Shown here piece after piece: positions 33,242 to 41,588 of a stretch of 64,000 nucleotides of DNA; the stretch's first letter is position 1; every line of letters starts with the position of its first letter. The stretch is from CAYVHU01 sp964451415 (GTDB taxonomy: Bacteria > Pseudomonadota > Alphaproteobacteria > Rhodospirillales > Magnetovibrionaceae). The notes below the pieces were generated by a model. That model worked only from the letters and a program-made list of their open reading frames with translations. It did not search any database and was not told where the DNA came from. The translations under genes were made by a program, and so were the position numbers. The stretch covers positions 6,658-70,657 of the forward strand of contig CAYVHU010000014.1 of assembly GCA_964451415.1 (NCBI GenBank), written 5' to 3'.

Positions 33242-34749
33242 TGTGCGACAATCGAGCTGTCTTCTACACACAGGCTTCATCTGTGATTGGTGGGGGGCAT
33301 GTCATGCGTTGTCTTTCATTGGCGGAACGATTGCAGGCGATGGGGTGGTCGAGCACATTTATTTGTACGCCCGAAACCCTGAAAATTATTTCTTCTTTCA
33401 CTTTGGGATCGCTTGAAATTTGTGTGATTGATCAGCGCGAATGGGGCTCAGTAGACGCTTTGTCGGCTGTCTTTTCTGAAACTTGTGATGTTTTGATCAT
33501 TGATGATTACAAGATTGAACGCACATTCGAATCCAAGTGTAGATCTTGGGCAAAACGGATTGTAATTATTGATGATCTTGCGGATCGTTGCCACGACTGT
33601 GACGTGCTGATTGACCAGAGCGCGGGTCGGGATTCCGCAGATTACCGTGATCTCACGTCGGATAAAACCACTCTATTACTCGGGACTGATTATGCCTTGT
33701 TGCGCCCTGAATTTGCCAATAAGCGTGGGGCTTCTATTGCGCGCCGAAAACGGGCCGGGACGACAAAGCGCATTTTGGTGTCTCTAGGGATGACGGATCC
33801 TTCTCATGTAACCGGCGCCGTGCTAAGCGCTTTTGATCAGTGCGCGATTGATATGGAAGTGGAGGTTGTTCTTGGTTCTTCGGCACCACATTTGGATAAG
33901 GTGCGCGCGCAAATCGAAACCATGAAAACCCCAGTACACCTTCATGTGGACCATCCTCGGATCGCAGATTTGATGGTGCAGGCCGACCTCGCCATTGGTG
34001 CAGCCGGAAGCACATCTTGGGAACGGTGTTGCTTGGGGTTGCCTTGCTTGATGGTTGTCATTGCGGATAACCAGCGCGAAATTTCCAAGGCACTGGAAGC
34101 GCGTGGTGTTGCGATTGTCTTGGGCGATACAAGGCATTTTTCCTCACAAATCATCCCGGAGATCTTGAAAAAGGTGTTTGATGATCCAGACCGTCTGTCT
34201 CAAATGTCAACCCGCGCGCTGGACGTATGTGATGGCCTTGGTGTAGCGCGTGTTCTGAACGCACTTGTTCCTGTTTATGCGCAAAGAGGAGTGTGTGTTT
34301 GTTCCCGCCCGGTTCGAAATTCGGATGTGCAATTGATTTACGGCTGGCAGAGAATGGAAGGTGCGCGGATATATTGTCGCAATCCCACGCCTCCCACTTG
34401 GGACGAACACGTTGAATGGTTCGAACGCCGCCTGCACCAGGTTACGGGCGTATTCGAATTATTGGAGGTGCATGGAGAGCCGGTCGGGGTTGTGCGTTTG
34501 GACCCGTTTGATCATCAGGAAAATGAATATGAGGTCTCTATTCTCGTGGCACTCGACCGGCAAGGACAAGGCGTGGGCACGGCCGGTTTGGAAATTTTAC
34601 ATCGTCTTATGCCTGAGGGCATAATGTGGGCTCATATCCTGAGCGCTAACGAAGCCTCGCGGAAAATGTTTCGCCGGGCGGGTTTTTTCTCCGTTGAAGA
34701 AGAATTATTTTGCCGTACTCCGGGAGAATCCCAAAACTTTGAAGTGTAA
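33241..34749 (+). CDS. pseG: PseG-PseH fusion: UDP-sugar hydrolase with N-acetyltransferase
   Basis: A 502-residue bifunctional protein. Residues 1-335 are PseG, with GGGHVMRCLSLAERL (H20 at the active site), VLIIDDYKIE, LLLGTDYALLRPEFA, RILVSLGMTDPSHVT and LAIGAAGSTSWERCCLGLP. PseG removes UDP from UDP-2,4-diacetamido-trideoxy-L-altrose. Residues about 345-502 are a GNAT domain (RPVRNSDVQLIYGWQ, VGVVRLDPFD, GQGVGTAGLEIL, NEASRKMFRRAGF), the PseH step that N-acetylates C4 before hydrolysis. Fusion places consecutive activities on one chain. The ATG overlaps the previous stop. Confidence 0.93.
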   Translation: MCDNRAVFYTQASSVIGGGHVMRCLSLAERLQAMGWSSTFICTPETLKIISSFTLGSLEICVIDQREWGSVDALSAVFSETCDVLIIDDYKIERTFESKCRSWAKRIVIIDDLADRCHDCDVLIDQSAGRDSADYRDLTSDKTTLLLGTDYALLRPEFANKRGASIARRKRAGTTKRILVSLGMTDPSHVTGAVLSAFDQCAIDMEVEVVLGSSAPHLDKVRAQIETMKTPVHLHVDHPRIADLMVQADLAIGAAGSTSWERCCLGLPCLMVVIADNQREISKALEARGVAIVLGDTRHFSSQIIPEILKKVFDDPDRLSQMSTRALDVCDGLGVARVLNALVPVYAQRGVCVCSRPVRNSDVQLIYGWQRMEGARIYCRNPTPPTWDEHVEWFERRLHQVTGVFELLEVHGEPVGVVRLDPFDHQENEYEVSILVALDRQGQGVGTAGLEILHRLMPEGIMWAHILSANEASRKMFRRAGFFSVEEELFCRTPGESQNFEV

Positions 34750-34769
34750 TGTATTGAGACGTGAAATAG

Positions 34770-35846
34770 ATGCCTTTAGTTAAATCACAAGATATGGAAA
34801 ACAGTATTATTCATGACCGCTCCATCGGTGCAGGTTGTTCGCCGTACATTATTGCGGAACTGTCGGGCAATCATAATGGTAAATTGGATCGTGCCCTTGC
34901 AATCATGGAGGCCGCTAAAGCGGCCGGTGCTGACGCCCTCAAGTTGCAGACCTATACCGCTGACACGTTAACAATTGACTGCGATGGTCCGGGGTTTGTT
35001 TTGAAGGGCGGCTTGTGGCATGGCCGAACGTTGTATGATTTGTACAGTGAAGCTTCAACGCCTTGGGCATGGCATGAAGTTTTATTCGCCAAGGGACGGG
35101 AATTGGGGCTTAGCGTATTGAGTTCTCCGTTCGATGAAACGGCGGTCGATTTTCTTGAAGATTTAGGCTGCCCAGCCTACAAGATCGCTTCGTTTGAAGC
35201 CGCCGATTTTCCGCTGATTGAAAAAGTGGCGTCAACGGGTAAGCCGATGATTGTTTCTACGGGAATGATCTCAGAAGATGAAATAGATGAACTTGTGGCT
35301 TGTATCAAACGAGCAGGAGGAGGCCCGTTAACCCTCTTGCATTGTGTCAGTGCATATCCGGCATTGCCGGAATCTTGTAATTTGCGGACACTACCCCGCT
35401 TGGCCGAAAAGTATGGCTGTGTTGTCGGTTTGTCTGATCATACCATGGGGACAGCTGTATCGATTGCGGCCGTAGCAGTGGGCGCATCTGTGATCGAAAA
35501 ACATGTGACCTTGTGCCGTTCCGATGGCGGGCCAGATGCGGCATTTTCCCTTGAGCCCAACGAACTGGGCGACTTGGTGCGGGATTGTCGTATAACTTGG
35601 GCGGCCCTGGGGGACGTGCGGTTTGGGCAACAAAAAGAGGCGGAAGAAAACCTCGTTTTTCGACGCTCACTGTATGCTGTGCAAGATATTTTCGCTGGGG
35701 AACGGTTGAGCTATGAAAACGTTAGATCTATTCGTCCGGGATATGGCTTGCCTCCCCAAATGATTTCTAAAGTCGTTGGCAAAACAGCGACGGTCAATAT
35801 AAAACGCGGAACGCCAATGTCTTGGGATTTATGCGATGAAACGTGA
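34770..35846 (+). CDS. pseI: Pseudaminic acid synthase, PseI
   Basis: A 358-residue NeuB-family enzyme that condenses phosphoenolpyruvate with 6-deoxy-L-AltdiNAc. The motif IIAELSGNHNGKLD is the PseI form, unlike the AEAGVNHNG of the neuB at 4614. LKLQTYTADTLTIDC, VLSSPFDETAVDFL, YKIASFEAADF, VSTGMISEDEI, LLHCVSAYPA, GLSDHTMGT and EKHVTLCRSDGGPD follow, then a SAF domain (RRSLYAVQDIFAGERL). ATG 34770 or 34794 may be used. It ends the pseudaminate set; the next 130 bp are a scar. Confidence 0.95.
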   Translation: MPLVKSQDMENSIIHDRSIGAGCSPYIIAELSGNHNGKLDRALAIMEAAKAAGADALKLQTYTADTLTIDCDGPGFVLKGGLWHGRTLYDLYSEASTPWAWHEVLFAKGRELGLSVLSSPFDETAVDFLEDLGCPAYKIASFEAADFPLIEKVASTGKPMIVSTGMISEDEIDELVACIKRAGGGPLTLLHCVSAYPALPESCNLRTLPRLAEKYGCVVGLSDHTMGTAVSIAAVAVGASVIEKHVTLCRSDGGPDAAFSLEPNELGDLVRDCRITWAALGDVRFGQQKEAEENLVFRRSLYAVQDIFAGERLSYENVRSIRPGYGLPPQMISKVVGKTATVNIKRGTPMSWDLCDET

Positions 35847-36312
35847 CGTGATCAAGACGTCATTTCCTGGCCGGATTATGTCGACGAAACTGAGGCCAAT
35901 GCTTCTGGGGGTCGTGCCTTTGCCAATGTGCCGATGCTGAACCAGCTGACGGCGGCAATCAATACCATTCCGGTTGGGGTCTCGCTTGTTGGCGGTGCTG
36001 GTGCGCGCCATGCTGTCCCAACCCGATGTGTTGGTTCTGGATGAAGCGACGAGCCATTTGGATACCATTACCGCGTCGGCAATCCAGCGTGCAATTCAAG
36101 AAGTTTGTACCCATCACACGGTGGTGATCGTTGCGCATCGCTTGTCCACGATTCGCTACGCTGAGCGCCTTGTGGTGATGGAAGCGGGTAAAGTTGCTGA
36201 AATTGACAACCATGACGAATTGTTTGAAAAGGGTGACGTTTACCGGCGCCTGTTTGATAGCCAGAAGTTGGATCTGAACGTGAACGAGGGCGCACAACAT
36301 GACATCGCTTAA
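35847..36312 (+). pseudogene. Scar with the C-terminal remnant of a second ABC exporter
   Basis: From about 35974 to 36312 one frame gives LVRAMLSQPDVLVLDEATSHLD, VVIVAHRLSTIRYAERL and YRRLFDSQKL, the last 110 residues of an ABC ATPase. Walker A and the signature motif are gone. It differs from the intact exporter at 22803. Between 35847 and about 35970 another frame reads NVPMLNQLTAAINTIPVG, a piece of some other protein I do not recognise. The join is at about 35972. The stop overlaps the next gene by 14 bp, so the lost exporter once led the downstream cassette. Confidence 0.65.
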
Positions 36313-37294
36313 AGCCGTCATCACCACCGTGCCGTTCGGCGCTATTGATCCCAAGCCCATCGAACTTCTGGAAGGTGCCGGACTGGCGTACGAGATCAAT
36401 CCCCTTGGGCGTAAGCTGCGTCCCGAAGAAGTGGCAGGTGTGATCGGTGATGCTGACATCGTCATTGCGGGAACCGAACCCATTACCGCCGATGTGATGG
36501 CTGCATGTGCGAATCTGAAAGCCATTTGCCGCGTTGGTATCGGGTTGGACAGCGTGGATTTGCTGGCGGCGCGTAAACGCAACATCGGGGTGTCGTTTAC
36601 TCCCGACGGGCCGTCGCCCGCAGTGGCGGAACTGACCATAGGTTTGATCGTCGATTTGCTACGTGAAGTCACCAAGGCGGATCGCGATATCCGCGTGGGA
36701 ACCTGGTTTCGTAAGGCCGGACGGCGTGTGTCTGAATGCACAGTGGGGGTGATCGGCTGCGGGCGCGCCGGCGGCAGGGTGATCCGCCACCTGGTGGGCG
36801 GCTTTCCCGGTGTGAAGGTGCTCGCCAACGACCTTCGCAAGGTACCGGAACTGGACGGACTGGTTACGTGGACGGACAAGAAAACGATTTACCGAGAATG
36901 CGACGTGATCACGCTTCATGTCCCTCTGACCCCGGAAACGCAAAACCTGATTTCCGCAAAGGAATTGGCAGATTTCAAGGCGCGAGCGATACTGTTGAAC
37001 ACAGCGCGTGGCGGCGTGGTGAACGAGGTTGATCTGGCGTGCGCTTTGCGTGACGGTATTCTGGGGGCCGCGGCCATAGATGCTTTTGAAGAAGAGCCGT
37101 ATAAGGGCGAATTGTGTGGTCTGGACAACGTGGTGTTGACCTGTCACTTGGGATCGATGAGTGAAGATTGCCGTGCGCGCATGGAAATCGAAGCCACGCA
37201 AGAAGCCATACGTTTTGTTCAGGGCAAGCCTTTCTCCACGCCTGTTCCTGAAGACGAATATGCTATGGCTGCACGCTTGATGGATAGGAACTAG
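36299..37294 (+). CDS. D-2-hydroxyacid dehydrogenase, phosphoglycerate dehydrogenase-like
   Basis: A 331-residue NAD-dependent dehydrogenase. The NAD motif TVGVIGCGRAGGRV is near residue 148. The catalytic Arg lies in LLNTARGGVVNEVDL, the Glu in IDAFEEEPYKG, and the usual C-terminal His is in LTCHLGSMS. It lacks the ACT regulatory domain of SerA. It heads a cassette with an SDR and a cytidylyltransferase, so it probably oxidises or reduces a sugar-derived acid rather than serving serine synthesis. RBS AGGGCGC precedes the ATG. Substrate unknown. Confidence 0.85.
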   Translation: MTSLKAVITTVPFGAIDPKPIELLEGAGLAYEINPLGRKLRPEEVAGVIGDADIVIAGTEPITADVMAACANLKAICRVGIGLDSVDLLAARKRNIGVSFTPDGPSPAVAELTIGLIVDLLREVTKADRDIRVGTWFRKAGRRVSECTVGVIGCGRAGGRVIRHLVGGFPGVKVLANDLRKVPELDGLVTWTDKKTIYRECDVITLHVPLTPETQNLISAKELADFKARAILLNTARGGVVNEVDLACALRDGILGAAAIDAFEEEPYKGELCGLDNVVLTCHLGSMSEDCRARMEIEATQEAIRFVQGKPFSTPVPEDEYAMAARLMDRN

Positions 37295-37301
37295 GGCGAT
37301 T

Positions 37302-38207
37302 ATGAAAATACTGGTAACGGGTGGTTCCGGCTTTTTAGGCAGCCACGTGGCGGATGCGCTGAGTGAGGCGGGTCACGACGTGACAGTGTTCGACATCAAG
37401 CCGTCGGCGTATCTGCAAGACACGCAAAGAATGCTCGTCGGTGACGTCACCGATTTTGAACAGGTTAGCCGGGCCGTTCAGGGCTGCGACGTTATCTATC
37501 ATCTGGCCGCCCTCGCCGACATCGACGAGGCCATCAACAAACCGGTAGATACCATGACGGTGAACCTGATGGGCACGCTCAACATGCTGGAAGCGGTCCG
37601 TAAACACGGCATCAAGCGGTTTGTTTTCTCCAGTTCCATCTATGTGTATTCGAACCAGGGTTCATTTTACCGGACCTCCAAGCAGGCTTGTGAGCATTTG
37701 ATTCAGGATTATCATGAGCGCTATGGAATTGAATATACAATATTACGCTATGGTTCTCTTTATGGTCCACGGGCGGATGGAAGCAACTCGGTCTTCAAGA
37801 TGATCACGTCTGCCTTGGAAGTGGGCAAAATCGAATACAGTGGCAATGGTCGGGAAGTCCGTGAATACATCCATATCCGTGATGCTGCTTTGATGAGCGC
37901 GGACGTTCTGGACGATGAATTCAAGGGTGCCATTTTGCATTTGACGGGACGCGAACGCATGACGACGCGCGCCATGCTGGAAATGCTTGCAGAGATGCTG
38001 AACGGTGATGTTGATGTTGTTTTCGGGGATGGAAACATCGCCGGCCACTATTTGCAAACCCCCTACAATTACACGCCGCGCATCGGTCGCAAGATGACGC
38101 GCAACACCTACATTGATTTAGGACTCGGGCTTTTGGACTGTATTCAATTTCTTGATAGGTCCAACTCCCCAATGCATCCGTCCTGCAGACACGATACGGA
38201 CGGCTGA
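37302..38207 (+). CDS. Extended SDR, NAD-dependent epimerase family
   Basis: A 301-residue extended SDR. NAD motif ILVTGGSGFLGSHVADAL, VIYHLAALADI, active-site VFSSSIYVYSNQGSFYRTSK with the YxxxK pair, and ILRYGSLYGPRADG. The active site has SSS-Y rather than the acidic dehydratase form, so epimerase or reductase is likelier than 4,6-dehydratase. C-terminal residues after about 275 look less conserved. It follows the hydroxyacid dehydrogenase by 7 bp and precedes a cytidylyltransferase by 21 bp. Confidence 0.82.
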   Translation: MKILVTGGSGFLGSHVADALSEAGHDVTVFDIKPSAYLQDTQRMLVGDVTDFEQVSRAVQGCDVIYHLAALADIDEAINKPVDTMTVNLMGTLNMLEAVRKHGIKRFVFSSSIYVYSNQGSFYRTSKQACEHLIQDYHERYGIEYTILRYGSLYGPRADGSNSVFKMITSALEVGKIEYSGNGREVREYIHIRDAALMSADVLDDEFKGAILHLTGRERMTTRAMLEMLAEMLNGDVDVVFGDGNIAGHYLQTPYNYTPRIGRKMTRNTYIDLGLGLLDCIQFLDRSNSPMHPSCRHDTDG

Positions 38208-38228
38208 AAAAACTAGAGGAAGACCATT

Positions 38229-38975
38229 ATGATCGCAGCGATTTTGATCGGCCGCGAAGGATCCACCGGGTTTCCCGGCAAGAACGTATACCCTGTTTTG
38301 GGCCGTCCTCTGGTTGCCTATCCGTTGATGGCCGCCCAGGCGGCACCCAGCATTGATCGCACCTATGTGTCCACCGACAGCGAAGCGATCAAGACGATTG
38401 CGCATGATTTCGGTGTGCACGTTATCGATCGTCCAGATTATCTTTGCACCAAGGAAGCCCTGGGTGAAGATGCCTATGTTCATGCCTATGGGCTGATCAA
38501 GGCGCAGTGCGAAGAAAAGGGCGAGGAACTGGAACTGCTGGTCTTGCTGATGGCCAACGCACCGACCATTTCGAGCGTGCAGTTGGAAGAGGGCATCGCC
38601 GTGCTGCGCAAGCAACCCAAAACCGACAGTGCCGTGACGGTGAGTTGTTACAACATGTGGAGTCCGTTGCGGGCACGCAAGGTGGATGCCTCTGGGCATT
38701 TGCAGCCGTTCGTTCCCTTTGAGACTTTTGGGAACCCCAAAACCTTGAATTGCGACCGTGACAGTCAAGGTGAGGTGTGGTTCGCCGATATGGGCGTATC
38801 CATCGTGCGGCCTGAAAACCTCGACACCATGGAAGATGGTTTGTTGCCGCAAAAGTGGATGGGGAAAAATATCTGGCCAATCAAGAACGTTGGCGGGCTG
38901 GATGTGGATTATAATTATCAAATGCCACAGGCCGAATTCTGGTTAAAGGAAAATGGCATTCAAAAGGCCGATTAG
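38229..38975 (+). CDS. NeuA-like cytidylyltransferase
   Basis: A 248-residue nucleotidyltransferase. The NTP loop is AAILIGREGSTGFPGKN, a variant of the NeuA signature with GREGS in place of ARGGS. RTYVSTDSEAIKTIA, LVLLMANAPTISSV and the C-terminal LDVDYNYQMPQAEFW follow. Unlike NeuA it has NAPT where LQPTSP is usual, so the activated acid is probably not a normal sialic acid. AGAGGAAG precedes the ATG. Its stop lies 2 bp from the 3' end of the convergent pgl gene. Confidence 0.82.
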   Translation: MIAAILIGREGSTGFPGKNVYPVLGRPLVAYPLMAAQAAPSIDRTYVSTDSEAIKTIAHDFGVHVIDRPDYLCTKEALGEDAYVHAYGLIKAQCEEKGEELELLVLLMANAPTISSVQLEEGIAVLRKQPKTDSAVTVSCYNMWSPLRARKVDASGHLQPFVPFETFGNPKTLNCDRDSQGEVWFADMGVSIVRPENLDTMEDGLLPQKWMGKNIWPIKNVGGLDVDYNYQMPQAEFWLKENGIQKAD

Positions 38976-38977
38976 TC

Positions 38978-39643
38978 TTATCCGGTAACAATGAATACGC
39001 GTGTGTGGTTCTGGTGCAGGATGTAACGTACCGGGTAATCCCGTGGGGAACCTGACGTGCTGGCTTTTTCCAGGGTATCGCGTTTGTTTTTACCGGGTGC
39101 GACCAACACAATGATCCGACTGTCGAGCAGGGCTGCAGGGGTGAGGCTGATACGGGGATGGTCCGTTCTGTCTACGGCCAATACGCTTAAAGGCGGGGTA
39201 AGGCACGCAACGTGCGGGAAAATGGATGCAACGTGGCCGTCTTCCCCCATGCCCAGGAAGGTTACAGAAAACGGACGAGTGATGGGGCGTAGGCGGGATT
39301 CTATCTCGTCCAGGGCTTGTGTCGGATGAGCCGCAGCCGTTTTCAATCCGGTGAAGGTGGCGAGTCTGGTGCCGCTGTTCGACAGGATTTTTTGAACCAG
39401 CCGTTCGTTACTGTCGGGATGCTCTGCGTCAACCCAACGTTCGTCCGACAGGATAATGTCGACGTGTTCCCAGGTTACGTTTTGTTGCGCTAATAAAGGT
39501 AGAACTAATCCAGCGGTGCGTCCACCCGGAACGACCAAAGAGGCGCGAGACGTTATCTCTAAACCTTGCCGTAGATGAGTGGCGATAATCTCTGCCGCTG
39601 TTTCGGCCCAGTTGTCTGGAGAGTGGATGGTGTCATGAACCAT
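38978..39643 (-). CDS. pgl: 6-phosphogluconolactonase
   Basis: A 221-residue DevB/SOL-family lactonase of the pentose phosphate and Entner-Doudoroff routes. Motifs are RASLVVPGGRTAGLVLPLL, IILSDERWVDAEHPDSNERLV, FLGMGEDGHVASIFP and RISLTPAALLDS. It is the only clear minus-strand gene in the window. Genes zwf or edd are not beside it. It converges on the cytidylyltransferase and diverges from the methyltransferase at 39724, so it breaks the plus-strand operon in two. It may be a displaced housekeeping gene. Confidence 0.93.
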   Translation of the reverse strand: MVHDTIHSPDNWAETAAEIIATHLRQGLEITSRASLVVPGGRTAGLVLPLLAQQNVTWEHVDIILSDERWVDAEHPDSNERLVQKILSNSGTRLATFTGLKTAAAHPTQALDEIESRLRPITRPFSVTFLGMGEDGHVASIFPHVACLTPPLSVLAVDRTDHPRISLTPAALLDSRIIVLVAPGKNKRDTLEKASTSGSPRDYPVRYILHQNHTRVFIVTG

Positions 39644-39723
39644 ATGTACAATTTCATGTTGTTTTCAGGGTGCCGAACCCTAAGCCGGGTCAGGACAATC
39701 AAGTAGCAGGAGTGATTCAGGGT
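39644..39723. promoter_or_regulatory. Divergent intergenic region between pgl and the methyltransferase
   Basis: Eighty bases separate the divergent starts at 39643 and 39724, so at least one promoter in each direction is expected here. I see no convincing -35/-10 pair. AGGAG at 39708-39712 is the ribosome site for the plus-strand gene. Confidence 0.4.
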
Positions 39724-40773
39724 ATGTCTGATCTGGTTAAACTGGATGGTTATACATGCGGCGTTTGTGGATACGATGAGTTCTTACCCGTGGACTTTAC
39801 GTCCTATACCATGGCCTCGGGGTCGAGCAACACCGACGTAAACGACTTCGTTAATCATATTTGCGATAACTGCGGCGTGGTGACACCTTATCCGCAGCCC
39901 GATCTGGATAAATTAGCGAAGCATTACAATGATGCCTACCGAAAGGACCGGTACGCCCTAGACTTGGATGGCGAGTTCTTTCGCCCCCCGGTACAAATTC
40001 CTTGGAGCGGGGTAAGCTTTCTGCGGTTCCAGTCATTTTTTGATATGGTTCAGCGTCACAAGGGGAACGTTCCGGAACTGGTTCCGACCGCATCTGATAC
40101 CTTCATTGATTACGGTGCATATCAAGGTATGTTTTTGTACGGTGCGAAACAGGCCTGGGGCTGTAATGGTATTGCCTATGATTACAACGAAGATGGCATC
40201 GCCTTTGCGCGCAATGCTCTTGACATGGGAAATTCCGTGGTTGCCCGGAACATTTACAGTGACACGTTTGCCGTGAGGGCGAAGTACGTTTCGTTGGTCC
40301 ACGCGTTTGAACATCTTCAATATCCTGGAAAGTTTCTGGATCATCTGAAGCGTGAAGTTATGACCGACGGCGGGTGGCTTTACATTGAAGTGCCAAATGC
40401 TTTTGGCTTTCCGATGTCCGACCCGACCCATTATTATTCCTACACGCTCGATGCCTTGAAGCGCACCATGGAAACCAATGGCTTTAAAGTGCATGATATC
40501 TGGATTGGCAACTATCCAATTTTAAAAGAATATGAATGGTCCACGCCAATTCAGAACATTTATTGTTTGGCGCGACCATCCAGCAGTACCGAGACCAACG
40601 ACCATCCGCGCGTACGTGCACAGAGCGTCTATAATGAACTGCGCAAAAGTTATCGCGTTCTGTCCTCTCGTTACGTCTGGGACGAATTCAGAAAGTTGAT
40701 GTGGGATTGCGTGCGCATGGTCAAACACATATGGAAACTGGTTACACTTGATTTTCTGGGAATGAAACGGTAA
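39724..40773 (+). CDS. Zinc-ribbon class I SAM methyltransferase
   Basis: A 349-residue methyltransferase. It has an N-terminal zinc ribbon (YTCGVCGYDE and ICDNCGVVTPYP), as in sugar C-methyltransferases and related enzymes. The Rossmann core is TFIDYGAYQGMFLYGAK in place of the usual glycine-rich motif I, then GIAYDYNEDG, VSLVHAFEHLQYPGKFLDHL and GWLYIEVPNAFG. ATG 39724 is chosen because AGGAG precedes it; GTG 39670 is an alternative. The altered motif I means SAM binding should be checked. It overlaps the next gene by one base. Confidence 0.8.
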   Translation: MSDLVKLDGYTCGVCGYDEFLPVDFTSYTMASGSSNTDVNDFVNHICDNCGVVTPYPQPDLDKLAKHYNDAYRKDRYALDLDGEFFRPPVQIPWSGVSFLRFQSFFDMVQRHKGNVPELVPTASDTFIDYGAYQGMFLYGAKQAWGCNGIAYDYNEDGIAFARNALDMGNSVVARNIYSDTFAVRAKYVSLVHAFEHLQYPGKFLDHLKREVMTDGGWLYIEVPNAFGFPMSDPTHYYSYTLDALKRTMETNGFKVHDIWIGNYPILKEYEWSTPIQNIYCLARPSSSTETNDHPRVRAQSVYNELRKSYRVLSSRYVWDEFRKLMWDCVRMVKHIWKLVTLDFLGMKR

Positions 40774-41588
40774 TGCCGTTTTCCGTTTCCAATATTGGGT
40801 TACCGCCGCATGGGTGTGAACCCAGGTTTGATAAAGTTAAAGAGCTTGGTTTTGATGGCGTTGAAGTTGCGCCGAGCCGGGTGTGGTGTGATACGTGGAA
40901 AGGCTTGCGTGCCGCAGATGTCGAGCGATACCGTCAACAGATTGAGGCGGCGGGGCTCAAAGTGGTTGGCCTGCATTCTTTGTTTTTCGATCAACCCGAT
41001 TTGACGATTTTTGGTGACGATCACACGCGCGCCAGGTCTGTGGAATTTTTAGCGCATCTCTCTACGGTATGCCGGGACCTAGGTGGCAAAACATTGATTT
41101 TCGGTTCACCGAACGCTCGACGACGAGGCCCCATGACGAAGCCGCAGGCTCTGGATTTGGCGGCGCGAACTTTTGATGAACTGAGCGCAAAAACCCAAGG
41201 CCATGGCACCCTGTTTTGTATGGAGCCCTTGGGGCCCACGGAAACGGATTTTTGCAATACCATTGCCGAGATCGAAGACCTGTATGCACGCATTGACACG
41301 GATATTGTGCGCTTTCAAATTGATGTGCGGGCGTTGAGTGCCAACGGTGAGGTCGTCTCGAGCGTGTTCGAAAAGGTTAAATCCCTGCTGGCGCATGTGC
41401 ACGTGAACGCGGCCGATCTCGGGGCGTTGCGCACCGATGATGGCGTTGAACATAAGATGGCGGGGAATTTTTTGAAACAGATCAAGTATGCCAGCTTCTT
41501 GTCTCTCGAACAGCGTAGCGTGGATGAGAGTGATTACTGGACGCCCCTTGCCCAAAGCATGAAAATTATGAAAGAATTTTATGCATGA
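40773..41588 (+). CDS. Sugar isomerase/epimerase-like TIM barrel
   Basis: A 271-residue protein of the xylose-isomerase-like/AP endonuclease 2 superfamily (IolE/IolI type). Signs are FDKVKELGFDGVEVAPS, GLKVVGLHSLFFDQPDL, LGGKTLIFGSPNARRRGP, LFCMEPLGPTETDFCNT with the metal Glu, and LAHVHVNAADLGAL with metal His. Members isomerise or epimerise small sugars or keto acids. Here it is placed between a methyltransferase and an SDR, so it acts in the same unknown sugar route. Confidence 0.83.
   Translation: MPFSVSNIGLPPHGCEPRFDKVKELGFDGVEVAPSRVWCDTWKGLRAADVERYRQQIEAAGLKVVGLHSLFFDQPDLTIFGDDHTRARSVEFLAHLSTVCRDLGGKTLIFGSPNARRRGPMTKPQALDLAARTFDELSAKTQGHGTLFCMEPLGPTETDFCNTIAEIEDLYARIDTDIVRFQIDVRALSANGEVVSSVFEKVKSLLAHVHVNAADLGALRTDDGVEHKMAGNFLKQIKYASFLSLEQRSVDESDYWTPLAQSMKIMKEFYA

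Noticed and set aside
38978..39643. Pgl as a step of the neighbouring sugar-acid pathway
   Set aside because: All motifs match ordinary 6-phosphogluconolactonase, and it is on the opposite strand, so a special role is not supported.
41512..41523. AGCGTAGCGTGG as another ops-like site
   Set aside because: The GG before TAG is missing and the motif is near the end of a coding region without a leader.
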